A stretch of DNA of 35,868 nt from Pseudomonadota bacterium (GCA_021798115.1 JAJZYM010000002.1:111159-147026); one strand, 5' to 3'; positions 24,126 through 33,878 are shown, counted from the stretch's first letter. Program-made: numbers and translations. Notes: generated by a model from the sequence alone, not told the origin.

Positions 24126-26398
24126 TGCTAAGCAAAGAGCTTGAGAACTGTTTGAACGCCGCGTTTCGTGATGCGCGTGAGAAGCATCACGAATACATGA
24201 CGGTTGAGCACTTGCTCGGGGCGCTTCTCCTTTCGCCAACGGTGGTGGAGGTTCTTCAGGCTTGCGGAAGCGACATTGATCAGCTGCGGCAAGACCTTCT
24301 GTTCTATGTCGACGCACATACACCGACCTCAAGTGCGATTCAAGAGGTTCAGACCACACTGGGTTTTCAACGGGTCCTCCAGAGGGCTGTGTTGCATGGA
24401 CAATCGGCGAACGAGAGAGAAGTAACGTGTGTCAACGTTCTCGTTGCAATTTTTGGGGAGCGAGAATCGCACGCGGTTTACTTGCTCAATCATCAGGGTG
24501 TCACACGTCTTGATGTTGTGAACTATCTTGCCCATGGAAAAGTCAAATCACGCGAGGATCACGGTCCCCCTTCGGAAAACGAAGGCGACTCCGAAGGGGA
24601 CGGTTCCGAAACACGCACGCTCGAGCACTACGCCACAAACCTGACGCGCCTTGCTCGTGAACGCAAGCTCGATCCCTTGATTGGCCGTGATCTGGAGCTG
24701 GAGCGGACGATTGAAATTCTTTGTCGCCGAAGGAAGAACAATCCTCTCTTCGTCGGCGAAGCGGGAGTTGGCAAAACGGCTTTGGCCGAAGGACTGGCGT
24801 GGAGGATCGTCGACGGTCAAGTTCCCGATGCTCTCGCCGGTGCTGCGATCTACGCCTTGGATATGGGCTCGCTGGTGGCCGGAACCAAATACCGCGGCGA
24901 CTTTGAAAAGCGGCTTAAAAATGTCATCAACGAGCTGCGACGCCGTCCCCAGTCCATTCTTTTTATTGATGAGATTCACACGGTGATCGGAGCCGGAGCC
25001 GCATCCGGGGGTGTGATGGATGCCTCGAACCTGATCAAGCCGATTCTTTCCAGCGGAGAAATTCGCTGCATCGGCTCGACGACGCATCAGGAATACCGGT
25101 CGATCTTCGAAAAAGATCGTGCGCTCGCGCGGCGCTTCCAAAAAATTGATGTTCCCGAACCGTCTATAGCTGAGACCATCGCGATTCTCAAGGGTCTCAA
25201 GGCTCGGTTTGAAGAGCATCACCACGTGCGTTACCCTATTCGGGCACTTGAGGCGGCCGCTCAACTCGCCGCGCGCTACATTACCGACAGACACCTCCCC
25301 GACAAAGCGATTGATGTGATCGACGAAGTGGGGGCTTCTCTTCAGGTGCGCGTCCAATCGGGCAAGAAAAAATCACGGCACTCAGTCACCGTGCGCGACG
25401 TTGAGAGTGTGATAGCCAAGATTGCCCGTGTTCCAACCGTTACCGTTTCAGCGACCGACCGTGAAACGCTTCAGCAATTGGAGCGGAATTTGTCTTTGAC
25501 CATTTTTGGGCAAGACGAAGCTGTGCGGGCCCTCGCGAGCGCCATCAAAATGGCTCGCTCAGGACTCCGCGATGAGCGCAAACCGATTGCCTCGGTTTTG
25601 TTTGCGGGCCCAACCGGCGTAGGCAAAACCGAGGTGACACGGCAATTGGCACTGAGTCTGGGCATGGAGTGTGTTCGTTTTGACATGTCCGAATATATGG
25701 AACGTCATGCTGTATCCCGACTCATAGGCGCTCCTCCGGGTTACGTGGGCTTTGACCAAGGCGGACTTCTTACAGAAGCCATTTTGCGTACGCCGCATGC
25801 TGTTCTTCTGCTTGATGAGATAGAGAAGGCACACCCAGATCTTTTCAATATTCTTCTGCAAGTGATGGATCACGGCACGCTGACGGACAGCAACGGCCGG
25901 TCGGTGGATTTCCGTCATGTGATACTGGTGATGACCAGCAACTGCGGTGCTCAAGACCTGACGCGGCGTAGTATCGGCTTTACCGAGCAAGATACGAGCC
26001 ACGATGCACGCGAAATCATCCGTCGAACATTCAGTCCGGAATTCCGCAACCGTCTGGATGGCGTGATTGTCTTCCAGCCTCTGTCTGCAGAAACCGTCCG
26101 ACGGATCGTGGACAAGTTTGTTATTCAGCTTGAGAGCCAGCTGGAACCCAAGGGAGTGATACTCGACGTTGCCGAAGAGGCGAGAATGCTCATCGCCGAA
26201 CTGGGGCACAACGAGAAAATGGGCGCGCGGCCCATGGAACGCATCATCCAGGAGCAGATTAAAAGACCCTTGGCCGAAGAGCTTCTTTTTGGCCGTCTGG
26301 TTCATGGAGGCCGCGTTCGTGTCGCGGTACGCGACGGGAAAATCGAGGTTGACTGTGTGCCAACAGCAGAGACTTCACCGCACGAGGCCTCCACCTAG
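24125..26398 (+). CDS. clpA: ATP-dependent Clp protease ATP-binding subunit ClpA
   Basis: ClpA is a AAA+ unfoldase that feeds proteins, including ClpS-delivered N-degron substrates, into ClpP. At 757 residues from the ATG at 24125 it matches E. coli ClpA (758). Domains are a Clp-N repeat domain (1-140), an acidic linker (about 145-168), and AAA1 with Walker A GEAGVGKT (211-218) and [23 protein letters not shown]2 follows with [10 protein letters not shown] near 500, [36 protein letters not shown] and the C-terminal [11 protein letters not shown]. The ClpP-docking loop reads SIGFTEQD, with IGF where E. coli ClpA has IGL. An ATG at 24104 in frame would overlap clpS and is less likely. ClpP is not in the window. 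ppsR begins shortly after the stop. Confidence 0.97.
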   Translation: MLSKELENCLNAAFRDAREKHHEYMTVEHLLGALLLSPTVVEVLQACGSDIDQLRQDLLFYVDAHTPTSSAIQEVQTTLGFQRVLQRAVLHGQSANEREVTCVNVLVAIFGERESHAVYLLNHQGVTRLDVVNYLAHGKVKSREDHGPPSENEGDSEGDGSETRTLEHYATNLTRLARERKLDPLIGRDLELERTIEILCRRRKNNPLFVGEAGVGKTALAEGLAWRIVDGQVPDALAGAAIYALDMGSLVAGTKYRGDFEKRLKNVINELRRRPQSILFIDEIHTVIGAGAASGGVMDASNLIKPILSSGEIRCIGSTTHQEYRSIFEKDRALARRFQKIDVPEPSIAETIAILKGLKARFEEHHHVRYPIRALEAAAQLAARYITDRHLPDKAIDVIDEVGASLQVRVQSGKKKSRHSVTVRDVESVIAKIARVPTVTVSATDRETLQQLERNLSLTIFGQDEAVRALASAIKMARSGLRDERKPIASVLFAGPTGVGKTEVTRQLALSLGMECVRFDMSEYMERHAVSRLIGAPPGYVGFDQGGLLTEAILRTPHAVLLLDEIEKAHPDLFNILLQVMDHGTLTDSNGRSVDFRHVILVMTSNCGAQDLTRRSIGFTEQDTSHDAREIIRRTFSPEFRNRLDGVIVFQPLSAETVRRIVDKFVIQLESQLEPKGVILDVAEEARMLIAELGHNEKMGARPMERIIQEQIKRPLAEELLFGRLVHGGRVRVAVRDGKIEVDCVPTAETSPHEAST

Positions 26399-26423
26399 TT
26401 TTGACGTTCTCTGGTTTAAAGCG

Positions 26424-27290
26424 GTGCTTAACTCTCCAACGCGAGAAGACACAACTGCCACAGCAAGTCGAGTGTGGCGTAACGTCTACTACATCTCTGA
26501 CGGCACCGCAATTACAGCCCAAACCGTAGGGCGAAGCTTGTTGACACAGTTTGAGAGGCGCTACCGATTCCGTGATGCGCTCATTCCTTTTGTAGATAGT
26601 GAAGAAAAGGCGCACAAGGTTGCCGAGCGCCTCGTGGACGATAAACGTCGTCACGAACTGCCGCCCATTGTATTCAGCACGTTCGTGAGTGAAGCGCTGG
26701 ACCGTATCGTTCGGGCAGCCCCTGGTGTTCATGTTGCCGTTTTTCACGAGTTTATCCCGAGATTGGAGCACGAACTCGGAATGGCAGCCGAGCACACTCG
26801 GGGGTTGGCTCATGGGGCCGGTGATTTCGCACACTACACGCGACGTATTGACGCCATCAACTACGCGCTGCTTCACGACGACGGCATGACAACAGAAGGT
26901 TATTCCAAAAGCGAGATCATCCTCATCGGGATCTCCCGTGTGGGCAAAACGCCCACGTCGCTCTATTTAGCGCTGCAACACGGCATCTTTGCGGCCAACT
27001 ATCCGCTTTCTTCTGAAGATCTTGCGGCGCAAACGCTTCCGCCAGTTTTGCGCCCCCATCGGCGCAAAATCTTCGGCCTCACCATACAACCTGAGCGCTT
27101 GCAAGTCATCCGTCAAACACGTCGCCCTGATTCTCATTACGCATCTGCACGTCAGGTACAGGATGAGGTTGAGGCGGCAGAAGGCCTCATGCGCCTTTCT
27201 GGGGTCCCGTTCCTGGATACAACGAAGCGGTCTATTGAAGAAATCGCTTCAACGATTCTGCAAAGACACTCGTCCATCACCTCCGAATGA
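26424..27290 (+). CDS. ppsR: PEP synthase regulatory protein PpsR (kinase/pyrophosphorylase, DUF299)
   Basis: PpsR-type proteins switch PEP synthase off by ADP-dependent phosphorylation of a Thr and on by Pi-dependent dephosphorylation releasing pyrophosphate. The protein opens with VYYISDGTAITAQTVGRSLLTQF (21-43), contains FHEFIPRLEHELG and the family core YTRRIDAINYALLHDDG (138-154). It then has the P-loop GISRVGKT (169-176) followed by PTSLYLA, the DUF299 hallmark. There is no ATG at a suitable place: GTG at 26424 gives 288 residues and GTG at 26472 gives 272, closer to the E. coli length of 277; neither has a strong Shine-Dalgarno sequence. It follows clpA by about 25 bp, and its stop overlaps the next gene by 4 bp. 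No ppsA lies in the window, though pckG and eno touch the same metabolite. Confidence 0.93.
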   Translation: MLNSPTREDTTATASRVWRNVYYISDGTAITAQTVGRSLLTQFERRYRFRDALIPFVDSEEKAHKVAERLVDDKRRHELPPIVFSTFVSEALDRIVRAAPGVHVAVFHEFIPRLEHELGMAAEHTRGLAHGAGDFAHYTRRIDAINYALLHDDGMTTEGYSKSEIILIGISRVGKTPTSLYLALQHGIFAANYPLSSEDLAAQTLPPVLRPHRRKIFGLTIQPERLQVIRQTRRPDSHYASARQVQDEVEAAEGLMRLSGVPFLDTTKRSIEEIASTILQRHSSITSE

Positions 27291-27808
27291 TCAGCCGCTT
27301 TGAACAAAAAACGATGACTGCGCCTTCCGTCGCGGATCTGCTCTCATTTACTACGGAGCGCGGCCTAGGGATGTGGCTCGCAGAACTTTACGAAGGAAAC
27401 TACCGCCTTTTTTCGATCCTTTGCGGATCGCTCAGGGATCTTCCCGAACGTTGGATTTCCCGAAGAGAGGGACCTCTTCTTTGTACTTTGGAGTCTGTGC
27501 GGCTTGGCCCCTACACCACAGCCATCCGTTACCGTTTCACTCTTCCTGATCTTACTGTAGCCGTTTTGGCCCGCTTATATCACGATGCCAAGATTTGCGA
27601 GGCGCACTACTGCCTTCGTGAGACACCTGGGCTTCATGGGCCTGATGATGGTGATTTTGTATCCGCTCTACGACGTCCTCACGATCTGACGGTAGGCGAA
27701 AAATGGGCCGTCAATCATCAGTTTCGCCGCTGGCTTGAGTACGGATTGGCGCAGGACCACTTTACTGCCAGACGCTTGGGCATCGATCTGCGCGCACGGT
27801 CTCTGTGA
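27287..27808 (+). CDS. DUF1249 (YqiB-like) family protein
   Basis: This 173-residue protein resembles E. coli YqiB (140 residues): LAELYEGNYRLFSIL near 31-45 corresponds to the conserved 'LCExNFxxLxxLxP' opening. ESVRLGPYTTAIRYRF and LTVAVLARLYHDAKICEAHYC match the 'RYTT' and 'LPxMTVRLYHDAxxxEV' segments. VNHQFRRWLEYGLAQDHFT matches the C-terminal 'INQFLxxWLxYCLxHG'. The biochemical function of the family is not known; no catalytic motif is seen and no export signal. The ATG overlaps the ppsR TGA by 4 bp, so the two should be co-translated. ATG at 27314 is an alternative start. The next 188 bp before the following gene hold no feature I can support. Confidence 0.85.
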   Translation: MISRFEQKTMTAPSVADLLSFTTERGLGMWLAELYEGNYRLFSILCGSLRDLPERWISRREGPLLCTLESVRLGPYTTAIRYRFTLPDLTVAVLARLYHDAKICEAHYCLRETPGLHGPDDGDFVSALRRPHDLTVGEKWAVNHQFRRWLEYGLAQDHFTARRLGIDLRARSL

Positions 27809-27996
27809 CAGTGAGGGAGACCCAGCCCCTAGCCTTGGTCGAGAAATGTGGCAGAATCATATCCACGGCACAGGAACCGGAACACTCGGACGGGGAGGAG
27901 GTGTGCATTGAAGACGATCAACACTCAAAGGCTCCTTGTGAGAAGACCCTTTCAATGATACGCACGTCTTGGCGTTGACCCTAGGTAAATTTGCAG

Positions 27997-29031
27997 ATGC
28001 CTTCCAACGAGCGTACATCCGATCTGTCCCACACGAGTAATGTGCTGACAGCGCGTGCTCAAGATATTCTTGAGCAATACGAAGCTGTACGCAAAGAACT
28101 TGGAGAAACAATTGCCGAGCGTGACAATCTCCGCCAAAAAATGGAGCGCCTCTGGACACAGTTCCGTGAACTCGAGCAGGTCCTGGCCGACCCCGAGCAG
28201 GGGACAGCCGCTATTGTCTACTATCGATTGCGTGCTGTCTGGAGCATCTGCCAACAGCAGTTGACCACACTCGCCAGACAATCTGTTGACCGATTGATCG
28301 TCCCGGATCGTCAGCGGTACGAGCAAAAAATAGCGATTGCGCTACAAACCAAACGACAGGCCATGGAAGAGCGGAAGTCACAAATTCAAGCCGAGCGAGC
28401 GTCCATCAATGCCACCGTCATGCGCCTCGAAGAGGAGCTTAAAAAAAATACAGGCTTTCATCACACAATCGCACGGCGCGGCATCGAGCGGTCTCTACAG
28501 ACGGTTCGGGAACGCTTAATCCCTTACGATGCGCGAATCAAGGAGCTCGATAAACAAATTGAATCTTTGGATCAAGAGCCACTCCCTCCTTATCCCGGCT
28601 TGCCCATCAATATGCGCCGTGATATCAATCTCCTTTTGATAGCTCTCGCACAGCAAAATTATCTCCTTTTCCGCGCGGACAATGTTGCCGACCACGCCCT
28701 GACGGCCCACCGTAAGGCTCTCAAGGAGGTCTATTTCGGCACGCCAGCGGATTGCCAAAAGCTGGACCGATGCATTCGTGAAGCTCTGGTGACGTTCCGC
28801 AGCCGTAGCGCTGACAGTGCTTCGGTGCGGCGCCGTGCCTCGGATTTACGCTTGCAGGCTCGTTACCTGAGCGAGGAGCATACGGTACCTATTCCTGAAA
28901 CGCTGAACTTTATCCACGAAACCAGGATTTCGGATCAGAAGCGTGGCTTCGATTCTGATTTTGATCAACCCGTTCCCGTCAACGTTCTTGCTCTGAATTA
29001 CTGGAATCTTCAGGATGTTCTGATGTCCTGA
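27997..29031 (+). CDS. Coiled-coil protein of unknown function
   Basis: I do not recognise this 344-residue protein. It is soluble, with no signal peptide or membrane helix. Residues about 18-62 and 105-195 are strongly heptad-like and charged (LEQYEAVRKELGETIAERDN; RQAMEERKSQIQAERASINA; RIKELDKQIESLDQEP), predicting two coiled-coil segments. A shorter folded part follows (LPINMRRDINLLLIALAQQNYLL, then LDRCIREALVTFRSRSADSA), with a polar C-terminal 60 residues. No nucleotide-binding, nuclease or DNA-binding motif is visible. ATG at 27997 has only AGGT 10 nt upstream; TTG at 27991 is also in frame. It is probably its own transcript, convergent with prc. Base composition is somewhat more AT-rich than the left part of the window. 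A structural or scaffolding role is a guess only. Confidence 0.75.
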   Translation: MPSNERTSDLSHTSNVLTARAQDILEQYEAVRKELGETIAERDNLRQKMERLWTQFRELEQVLADPEQGTAAIVYYRLRAVWSICQQQLTTLARQSVDRLIVPDRQRYEQKIAIALQTKRQAMEERKSQIQAERASINATVMRLEEELKKNTGFHHTIARRGIERSLQTVRERLIPYDARIKELDKQIESLDQEPLPPYPGLPINMRRDINLLLIALAQQNYLLFRADNVADHALTAHRKALKEVYFGTPADCQKLDRCIREALVTFRSRSADSASVRRRASDLRLQARYLSEEHTVPIPETLNFIHETRISDQKRGFDSDFDQPVPVNVLALNYWNLQDVLMS

Positions 29032-29045
29032 CGGAAAAGAGTTCG

Positions 29046-29076
29046 AACGTTGTGTGACAGAATGTCACCTAACGTT
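29046..29076. terminator. Inverted repeat between convergent genes, possible bidirectional terminator
   Basis: AACGTT (29046-29051) and AACGTT (29071-29076) flank a perfect 6-bp stem GTGACA-GAA-TGTCAC (29054-29068). Together they form a 14-bp arm with two central mismatches. It lies between the ends of the coiled-coil gene and prc. There is no T-run, so a protein-binding palindrome is the alternative. Confidence 0.5.
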
Positions 29077-29120
29077 TGTCGTTTCACCGCTGTTCGATAG
29101 ACAGCACCTGAGACGCGGTT

Positions 29121-31226
29121 CTAACCCCCCCGTACATTTTCTGCGGCGGCCCAGACGGCAGCCACATGTTCGGCAGCAATCAGCGGCATATCGGGAATGC
29201 GGAAATGGCGCCCTCTAAGCTGTGCTAGGGTATGTACAGGCGCCTGGCCAACGACATGTAGCCACGCGTTGTCCAGCAACAGTTGGCGTGCATCGCGAGC
29301 GTGTCTTTGGGCCTCGTAAGCCTTCCAATTGAGAGGAACGCTGCTGATTTCTTCGTCGTGACGTGCCTGTTCGATGGTGCGGACGTAGAGTTTATAGCGC
29401 GGATTGGTTCTGGCCCAAGCCAGAAACTCTTTCTTGATCATGGGAAGCACGTGCTCAAGACCTACGTGCATGACGGTATAAGGCGCTGCGGAAATCTTGC
29501 TCCACGGCAATGCGTTCGGTGAGTCTTCTTCGCCAAACTCGTTGTCGAGAAGCGTCGACGGAATGGCGATATCGGGCGTAATCCCACGGTCTTGTGTGCT
29601 GTTGCCGTTGATGCGATAGAACTTGGCAATGGTTAGCTTGATCTCACCCGCATGTAGCCCCGGAAGAATGCGGTGCAAATTCATCAAAGTTTGAACGGTT
29701 CCCTTCCCGTAGGTGCGGCTACCCATCACGATAGCACGGTGATAGTCTTTCAGGGCTGCAGTAAAAATCTCCGTCGCAGACGCCGATAGACGATTGACAA
29801 GAATGACGATCGGTCCTGTGTAGACAGGACCACGGTTGGGATCCGGCATGATTTGCCGTCCATCGGCGCTCATGATCTGGACCACGGGCCCTTTATTAAT
29901 GTAGAGCCCAATCGCACGGGCAGCCTCTCGAAGAGAACCTCCACCGTTATTGCGAAGCTCGAGCACCAAGGCATTCATTCCCTCGTGCTCCAACTGAAGC
30001 GTAAGCCGTTTCATATCACGGTAGGTGCTACGGTAATGTTTTTTGCCTTCCTGTTCACTGCGAAAGTCCAAGTAGAACGTTGGAAGTGTGATGATCCCGA
30101 TTTTGTAGATTTTGCGTCCAAGTGTGACGGGGACCAGGCGGGCGTGAGCCGCACCGCTTTTCAGTCGAATCGTTCCCCGGACGAGTGTTACAAGCTGCTT
30201 GGGCCCGCCGACAGGTGCCCCAGCGGGCAGGATGCTCAAGCGGACGATGCTGCCTTTCGGACCACGTATCATTTCGACAATACTGTCCAAACTGCGCCCT
30301 ACGACATCTCTCATGGCTCCCTTGGCGCCTTCGCCGACCGCTGTGATGCGATCACCAGGGTGCAGCTCCCCGTTTTTTTCCGCTGGGCCACCCGGAAGAA
30401 TACGAACGATCGTGGCATAACCGTCCCGCTCTTCCAGCTGTGTTCCGATCCCATGGAGTTTTAATGACATGGCAATCCGGAACTGCTGTTGGGCAATTGG
30501 TGAGAAGTATGAAGTGTGCGGATCGATCCCTTTCGCGAAAGCGGTCATGAACGTATCGAACACGCGATGTTGTGGGATCTGCCGTAAGCGTTTCAGTTGC
30601 CTTGTGTAGCGCCGGCGCAAAATCATGCGGGCTTGGGCCACGGTCTTGCCGTCGGCACGCAACCCAATGATCTCGCTTAGCAATCTCCCTTTCCATATCG
30701 ATTCGAGGCTTTTCAAAGATGGAGCCCACGGCGCATGCTCGCGAGCAAAAACAAACGATTGATGCCTCTTAAAGCTGTATTGACCTTGATGAAGGTAGGC
30801 AAGCGCGAAATGGAGCATCCGGGACACTTGATTTCGGTAGAGGATGTAAATACCGAAACCCGGGCGGAGATCGCCCCTCTCGAGGTCCTGGCTTAGATGC
30901 TGTCCGTACTGGTGTTCAAAAGACGCAACTTGTGTGGCCGTAAAGAAATAATGATCGGGGTCGAGGAGGTGCAAATATTCCTTGAGGATCAGTTGTCCGC
31001 GATGCCGGCTCATTTGCACGGGCGGGTAATGAAACCGTCGGACTTCGTCGTAAAAGATACGCGCAATGAGAACCTGTGCTGGACGTGGTGTCAGGTCCGC
31101 TACAGGAACCACCGCCTTGCCGGCGTTTGGCGTGACTTTCATCTGGGGCTTGGCAAGAGCTAGAGCCGTGGCTCCGGCGCCCAAGACAGCAAAAAAGATC
31201 GAAACGACAAAAAGGCTTCTGCGCAT
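29121..31226 (-). CDS. prc: Carboxy-terminal (tail-specific) processing protease Prc, S41 family
   Basis: Prc is a periplasmic serine protease that degrades or trims proteins from their C-termini, including lipoproteins and penicillin-binding proteins. An N-terminal signal (SLFVVSIFFAVLGAGATALALA) opens the protein. The N-terminal helical domain spans to about residue 240 (DPDHYFFTATQVASFE is typical). A PDZ domain lies near 250-335 (GIGTQLEERDGYATIVRILPGGPA). The S41 protease domain follows with KIGIITLPTFYLDF, LVLELRNNGGGSL, the nucleophile box RLSASATEIFTAAL (near 480-494), and the catalytic Lys in GSRTYGKGTVQ (near 508). A DUF3340-type C-terminal domain ends the 701-residue chain, which is of normal length. 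I use ATG at 31226; an in-frame GTG lies two codons earlier. It diverges from lipA over about 165 bp. Confidence 0.96.
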   Translation of the reverse strand: MRRSLFVVSIFFAVLGAGATALALAKPQMKVTPNAGKAVVPVADLTPRPAQVLIARIFYDEVRRFHYPPVQMSRHRGQLILKEYLHLLDPDHYFFTATQVASFEHQYGQHLSQDLERGDLRPGFGIYILYRNQVSRMLHFALAYLHQGQYSFKRHQSFVFAREHAPWAPSLKSLESIWKGRLLSEIIGLRADGKTVAQARMILRRRYTRQLKRLRQIPQHRVFDTFMTAFAKGIDPHTSYFSPIAQQQFRIAMSLKLHGIGTQLEERDGYATIVRILPGGPAEKNGELHPGDRITAVGEGAKGAMRDVVGRSLDSIVEMIRGPKGSIVRLSILPAGAPVGGPKQLVTLVRGTIRLKSGAAHARLVPVTLGRKIYKIGIITLPTFYLDFRSEQEGKKHYRSTYRDMKRLTLQLEHEGMNALVLELRNNGGGSLREAARAIGLYINKGPVVQIMSADGRQIMPDPNRGPVYTGPIVILVNRLSASATEIFTAALKDYHRAIVMGSRTYGKGTVQTLMNLHRILPGLHAGEIKLTIAKFYRINGNSTQDRGITPDIAIPSTLLDNEFGEEDSPNALPWSKISAAPYTVMHVGLEHVLPMIKKEFLAWARTNPRYKLYVRTIEQARHDEEISSVPLNWKAYEAQRHARDARQLLLDNAWLHVVGQAPVHTLAQLRGRHFRIPDMPLIAAEHVAAVWAAAENVRGG

Positions 31227-31391
31227 GAACACGAACCGTTATCCAGTGGGGTGGTGGAGAGCCCCGAGCGAGAGGGCAGGGGGGCACGAGTGGCGAACAG
31301 ATGTAACAAGCACATGTTAGCACGAGTTCCCTACACAATACGCCATGATGTATGCGACAATTAGGGTCACGGAAGCGGTGGGAACACCCCG

Positions 31392-32426
31392 ATGAGTGAA
31401 CGAACACGCATACGTGACATACCCGTGGTTCCCGCCGGCCAAAAATACAGCCGCCCGGAGGGATTCACCGCCATCCGCCACGGGGCGAAAGCGCGTGAAG
31501 TGAGCGACCTGCCACAACAGGCGACACAAAGGAAGCCGCCTTGGCTCCGGATCTCGATGTCGGGGGGTGCCGATTACGAGCGCGTCCACGCCCTGGTGGA
31601 GCATCATTCTCTTCACACCGTATGTCAAGAAGCTTTATGCCCCAACATCGCCGAATGCTGGAGTCGCGGAACAGCGACTTTTATGATTCTTGGTGCTGTC
31701 TGCACGCGGGCTTGCCATTTTTGCGCGGTCGATACCGGGAATCCCCGGGGCTGGCTGGATCCTGAAGAACCGGCTCATACGGCCCGTGCCGTGGAAGTCA
31801 TGGGGCTGCGCTATGTGGTTCTGACCTCTGTGGATCGGGACGATTTGCCCGACGGAGGCGCGAACCATTTCGCGGCATGCGTTCGGGCCATACGTCTTCG
31901 GACACCCGAAACCCAAGTCGAAGCTCTCACGCCCGATTTCCGGGGCTCGGAAGAGTCTGTCGCGGTTGTCCTCGACTCTGGTGTGGATGTTTACGCCCAG
32001 AATCTCGAGACCGTGGAACGGCTCACCGATCGGGTTCGTGACCCGCGCGCTGGCTACGGGCAGACATTGGCTGTCCTGGCCTACGCGAAAGCCCACCGCC
32101 CTGACATCTACACAAAAACCAGCCTTATGCTCGGTCTTGGGGAAACGAATGAGGATCTTGAGGCCTGTTTCCGTGATATCCGCTCGGCCGGAGTCGACAT
32201 CCTGACACTGGGACAGTACCTCCAACCCACCCGCAACCACCTTCCTGTTGAAAGGTTTGTCCCCCCTGAGGAGTTCCGTACCTACCGGGATCAAGCCCTC
32301 AGGCATGGGTTCCACGAAGTCGTGGCCGGTCCGCTTGTACGCTCAAGCTACAGAGCCGAGCAAGCCTTTGCCCGCAACAACGTGGGGTTGGATGGGGGAG
32401 AGGGCGAAGGCGTGACGAGCGCGTAG
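31392..32426 (+). CDS. lipA: Lipoyl synthase
   Basis: LipA is a radical SAM enzyme that inserts two sulfurs into octanoyl groups on lipoyl domains of pyruvate and 2-oxoglutarate dehydrogenases and the glycine cleavage H protein. The 344-residue protein has the auxiliary-cluster cysteines C78, C83 and C89 ([12 protein letters not shown]) and the radical SAM CX3CX2C cysteines C104, C108 and C111 (CTRACHFC). [29 protein letters not shown] and LMLGLGE follow. RSSY at 317-320 supplies the serine ligand of the auxiliary cluster. All catalytic elements are intact. The ATG at 31392 comes after a region lacking a clear Shine-Dalgarno sequence. LipB is not in the window, so the operon link often seen is absent here. 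Confidence 0.97.
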   Translation: MSERTRIRDIPVVPAGQKYSRPEGFTAIRHGAKAREVSDLPQQATQRKPPWLRISMSGGADYERVHALVEHHSLHTVCQEALCPNIAECWSRGTATFMILGAVCTRACHFCAVDTGNPRGWLDPEEPAHTARAVEVMGLRYVVLTSVDRDDLPDGGANHFAACVRAIRLRTPETQVEALTPDFRGSEESVAVVLDSGVDVYAQNLETVERLTDRVRDPRAGYGQTLAVLAYAKAHRPDIYTKTSLMLGLGETNEDLEACFRDIRSAGVDILTLGQYLQPTRNHLPVERFVPPEEFRTYRDQALRHGFHEVVAGPLVRSSYRAEQAFARNNVGLDGGEGEGVTSA

Positions 32427-32466
32427 GCCCTCAGGTTGGGGGGATTTAGAGTATGTGCGCTACAGG

Positions 32467-32496
32467 TTGGCTCTTTTTGCTTCGATGTGGTACATT
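32467..32496 (+). promoter_or_regulatory. Possible sigma-70-like promoter of the TPR gene
   Basis: TTGGCT (32467-32472), an 18-bp spacer and TACATT (32491-32496) lie 69 bp before the ATG of the TPR gene. Both hexamers match consensus moderately. The stretch between lipA and the TPR gene is otherwise empty. Confidence 0.4.
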
Positions 32497-32564
32497 CTTC
32501 GCTGTGCCCGCGGGTTCCGTCGAGAGCGGTCTCCCCCGGCAGTCACCTATCTGATGAGGTCACC

Positions 32565-33878
32565 ATGAGAAAAGGCTACTGTTTGCGACTGTCCTCGATG
32601 GGCGTATGCGCCCTGGCGGTTGCTCTCTTACTGAACCCCAAGGCCGCGATGGCCAACCGTCTGGGACAGCATTATTCCCATAACAGATACATGCTCAATC
32701 ACACGGACTACTTGCACATCAAGCGGGCGGAGCATTTGATTAACAGGAAGGAATATGCGCGTGCGCGTCGGGGACTCGTCTCCTTTCTGTCGTTCGTCCG
32801 TTACGACCGTTATCCCAAGGCTTTGGTGCTTGATCTCATCGCCGAAACCTATCTTGACGAAGGGAACTATCGAGGGGCCGTTCCGTACATGGAACGGGCT
32901 CTGGCCGTTCACGGGTTGCCTCGAGCCCAACAAAGGAACCTGTCCTACAACTTGGTGATCGGATATGTGAACTCGAAACGGTATCACGCCGCGCTCAATC
33001 TCCTGAATCACATCCTCCCGCAGTTCCGTCACAAACCTCTCTCACTTCTCTCATTCGCTGCCGTCGTCCATTATCAGGCTGGCGATTATGTGGGAGCGAT
33101 GAATTACGCGCGAGAAGTCTTGGCCGCTGATCATACCGCCGGGAAAACCCCCGATAAGTCAGCCTACGAGATCATCCTCAACTCGGATGTCAAAGATAAA
33201 AATTATGCTCAGGCCGCACAGACCCTTCATGCCATGCTTCGCTATTGGCCGCACAACAGTACCTATTGGTCCGCATTGGTCAATACAGAACTCGAAATGA
33301 AGCACGACCGACGTGCGCTGGGAACGCTCAACCACGCCTATCAGTTGGGCTTGGTTCGGGATCAAGCGGATCTGCGCAATCTGGTTTCTTTGGAGCTCTC
33401 CTACGGCAACCCGGTGACTGCGGCCACACTCCTTAAGTCTCTCATCGCCTCGGGACGTATTCCCAATTCACAGCGCAACAAAGAGCTTCTCGTCGCCGCC
33501 TGGGCAAGAGCGCACAACACGGCAGAACTCGCTCGGGCCGTGGCGGCAGCCGCCCCAGGTGCGAAAACGGGAAGCATGTATATGTACGAAGCCAGCATGT
33601 GTTATCAGAAGAGCGACTGGGTGTGTGTGACACGCTCTGTTCGCAAGGCTCTCGCTAAGGGGGCGATGAGCAAAACCCAAACGGGGAATGCATACGTTCT
33701 TCTTGGCACGGCCTACGTAAAAAGAAAGCTGTATGGGCCTGCTCTTCCTGTGTTCAAAAAGGTACTTACAGGTTATGGCACAGGTGTGCACAAACAGGCT
33801 GCACAGTGGATCAAGTACCTTAGCTATCGTTTGAGCATTGAGGAAGCCCGTCACGGGCCTGGTGTCCTCAAGCCGTAA
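32565..33878 (+). CDS. Exported tetratricopeptide-repeat protein, TonB-system-associated type
   Basis: This is a 437-residue exported protein. The signal peptide is clear (MRKGYCLRL, hydrophobic SSMGVCALAVALLLNP, cut near AMA-N). The mature chain is a string of TPR-like helix pairs: LIAETYLDEGNYRGAVPYME, LSYNLVIGYVNSKRYHAALN, FAAVVHYQAGDYVGAMNYAR, LVNTELEMKHDRRALGTLN, and at the end VLLGTAYVKRKLYGPALPVF followed by KQAAQWIKYL. The succession 'HAYQLGLVRDQADLRNLVSL' and 'LIASGRIPNSQRNKELLVAA' resembles periplasmic TPR proteins that sit next to TonB-ExbB-ExbD genes in other Proteobacteria; no such genes are here, so this copy is an orphan in the window. GAGG lies a few nt before the ATG, which favours it over an upstream in-frame start at 32436. 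A strong terminator follows. Confidence 0.85.
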   Translation: MRKGYCLRLSSMGVCALAVALLLNPKAAMANRLGQHYSHNRYMLNHTDYLHIKRAEHLINRKEYARARRGLVSFLSFVRYDRYPKALVLDLIAETYLDEGNYRGAVPYMERALAVHGLPRAQQRNLSYNLVIGYVNSKRYHAALNLLNHILPQFRHKPLSLLSFAAVVHYQAGDYVGAMNYAREVLAADHTAGKTPDKSAYEIILNSDVKDKNYAQAAQTLHAMLRYWPHNSTYWSALVNTELEMKHDRRALGTLNHAYQLGLVRDQADLRNLVSLELSYGNPVTAATLLKSLIASGRIPNSQRNKELLVAAWARAHNTAELARAVAAAAPGAKTGSMYMYEASMCYQKSDWVCVTRSVRKALAKGAMSKTQTGNAYVLLGTAYVKRKLYGPALPVFKKVLTGYGTGVHKQAAQWIKYLSYRLSIEEARHGPGVLKP

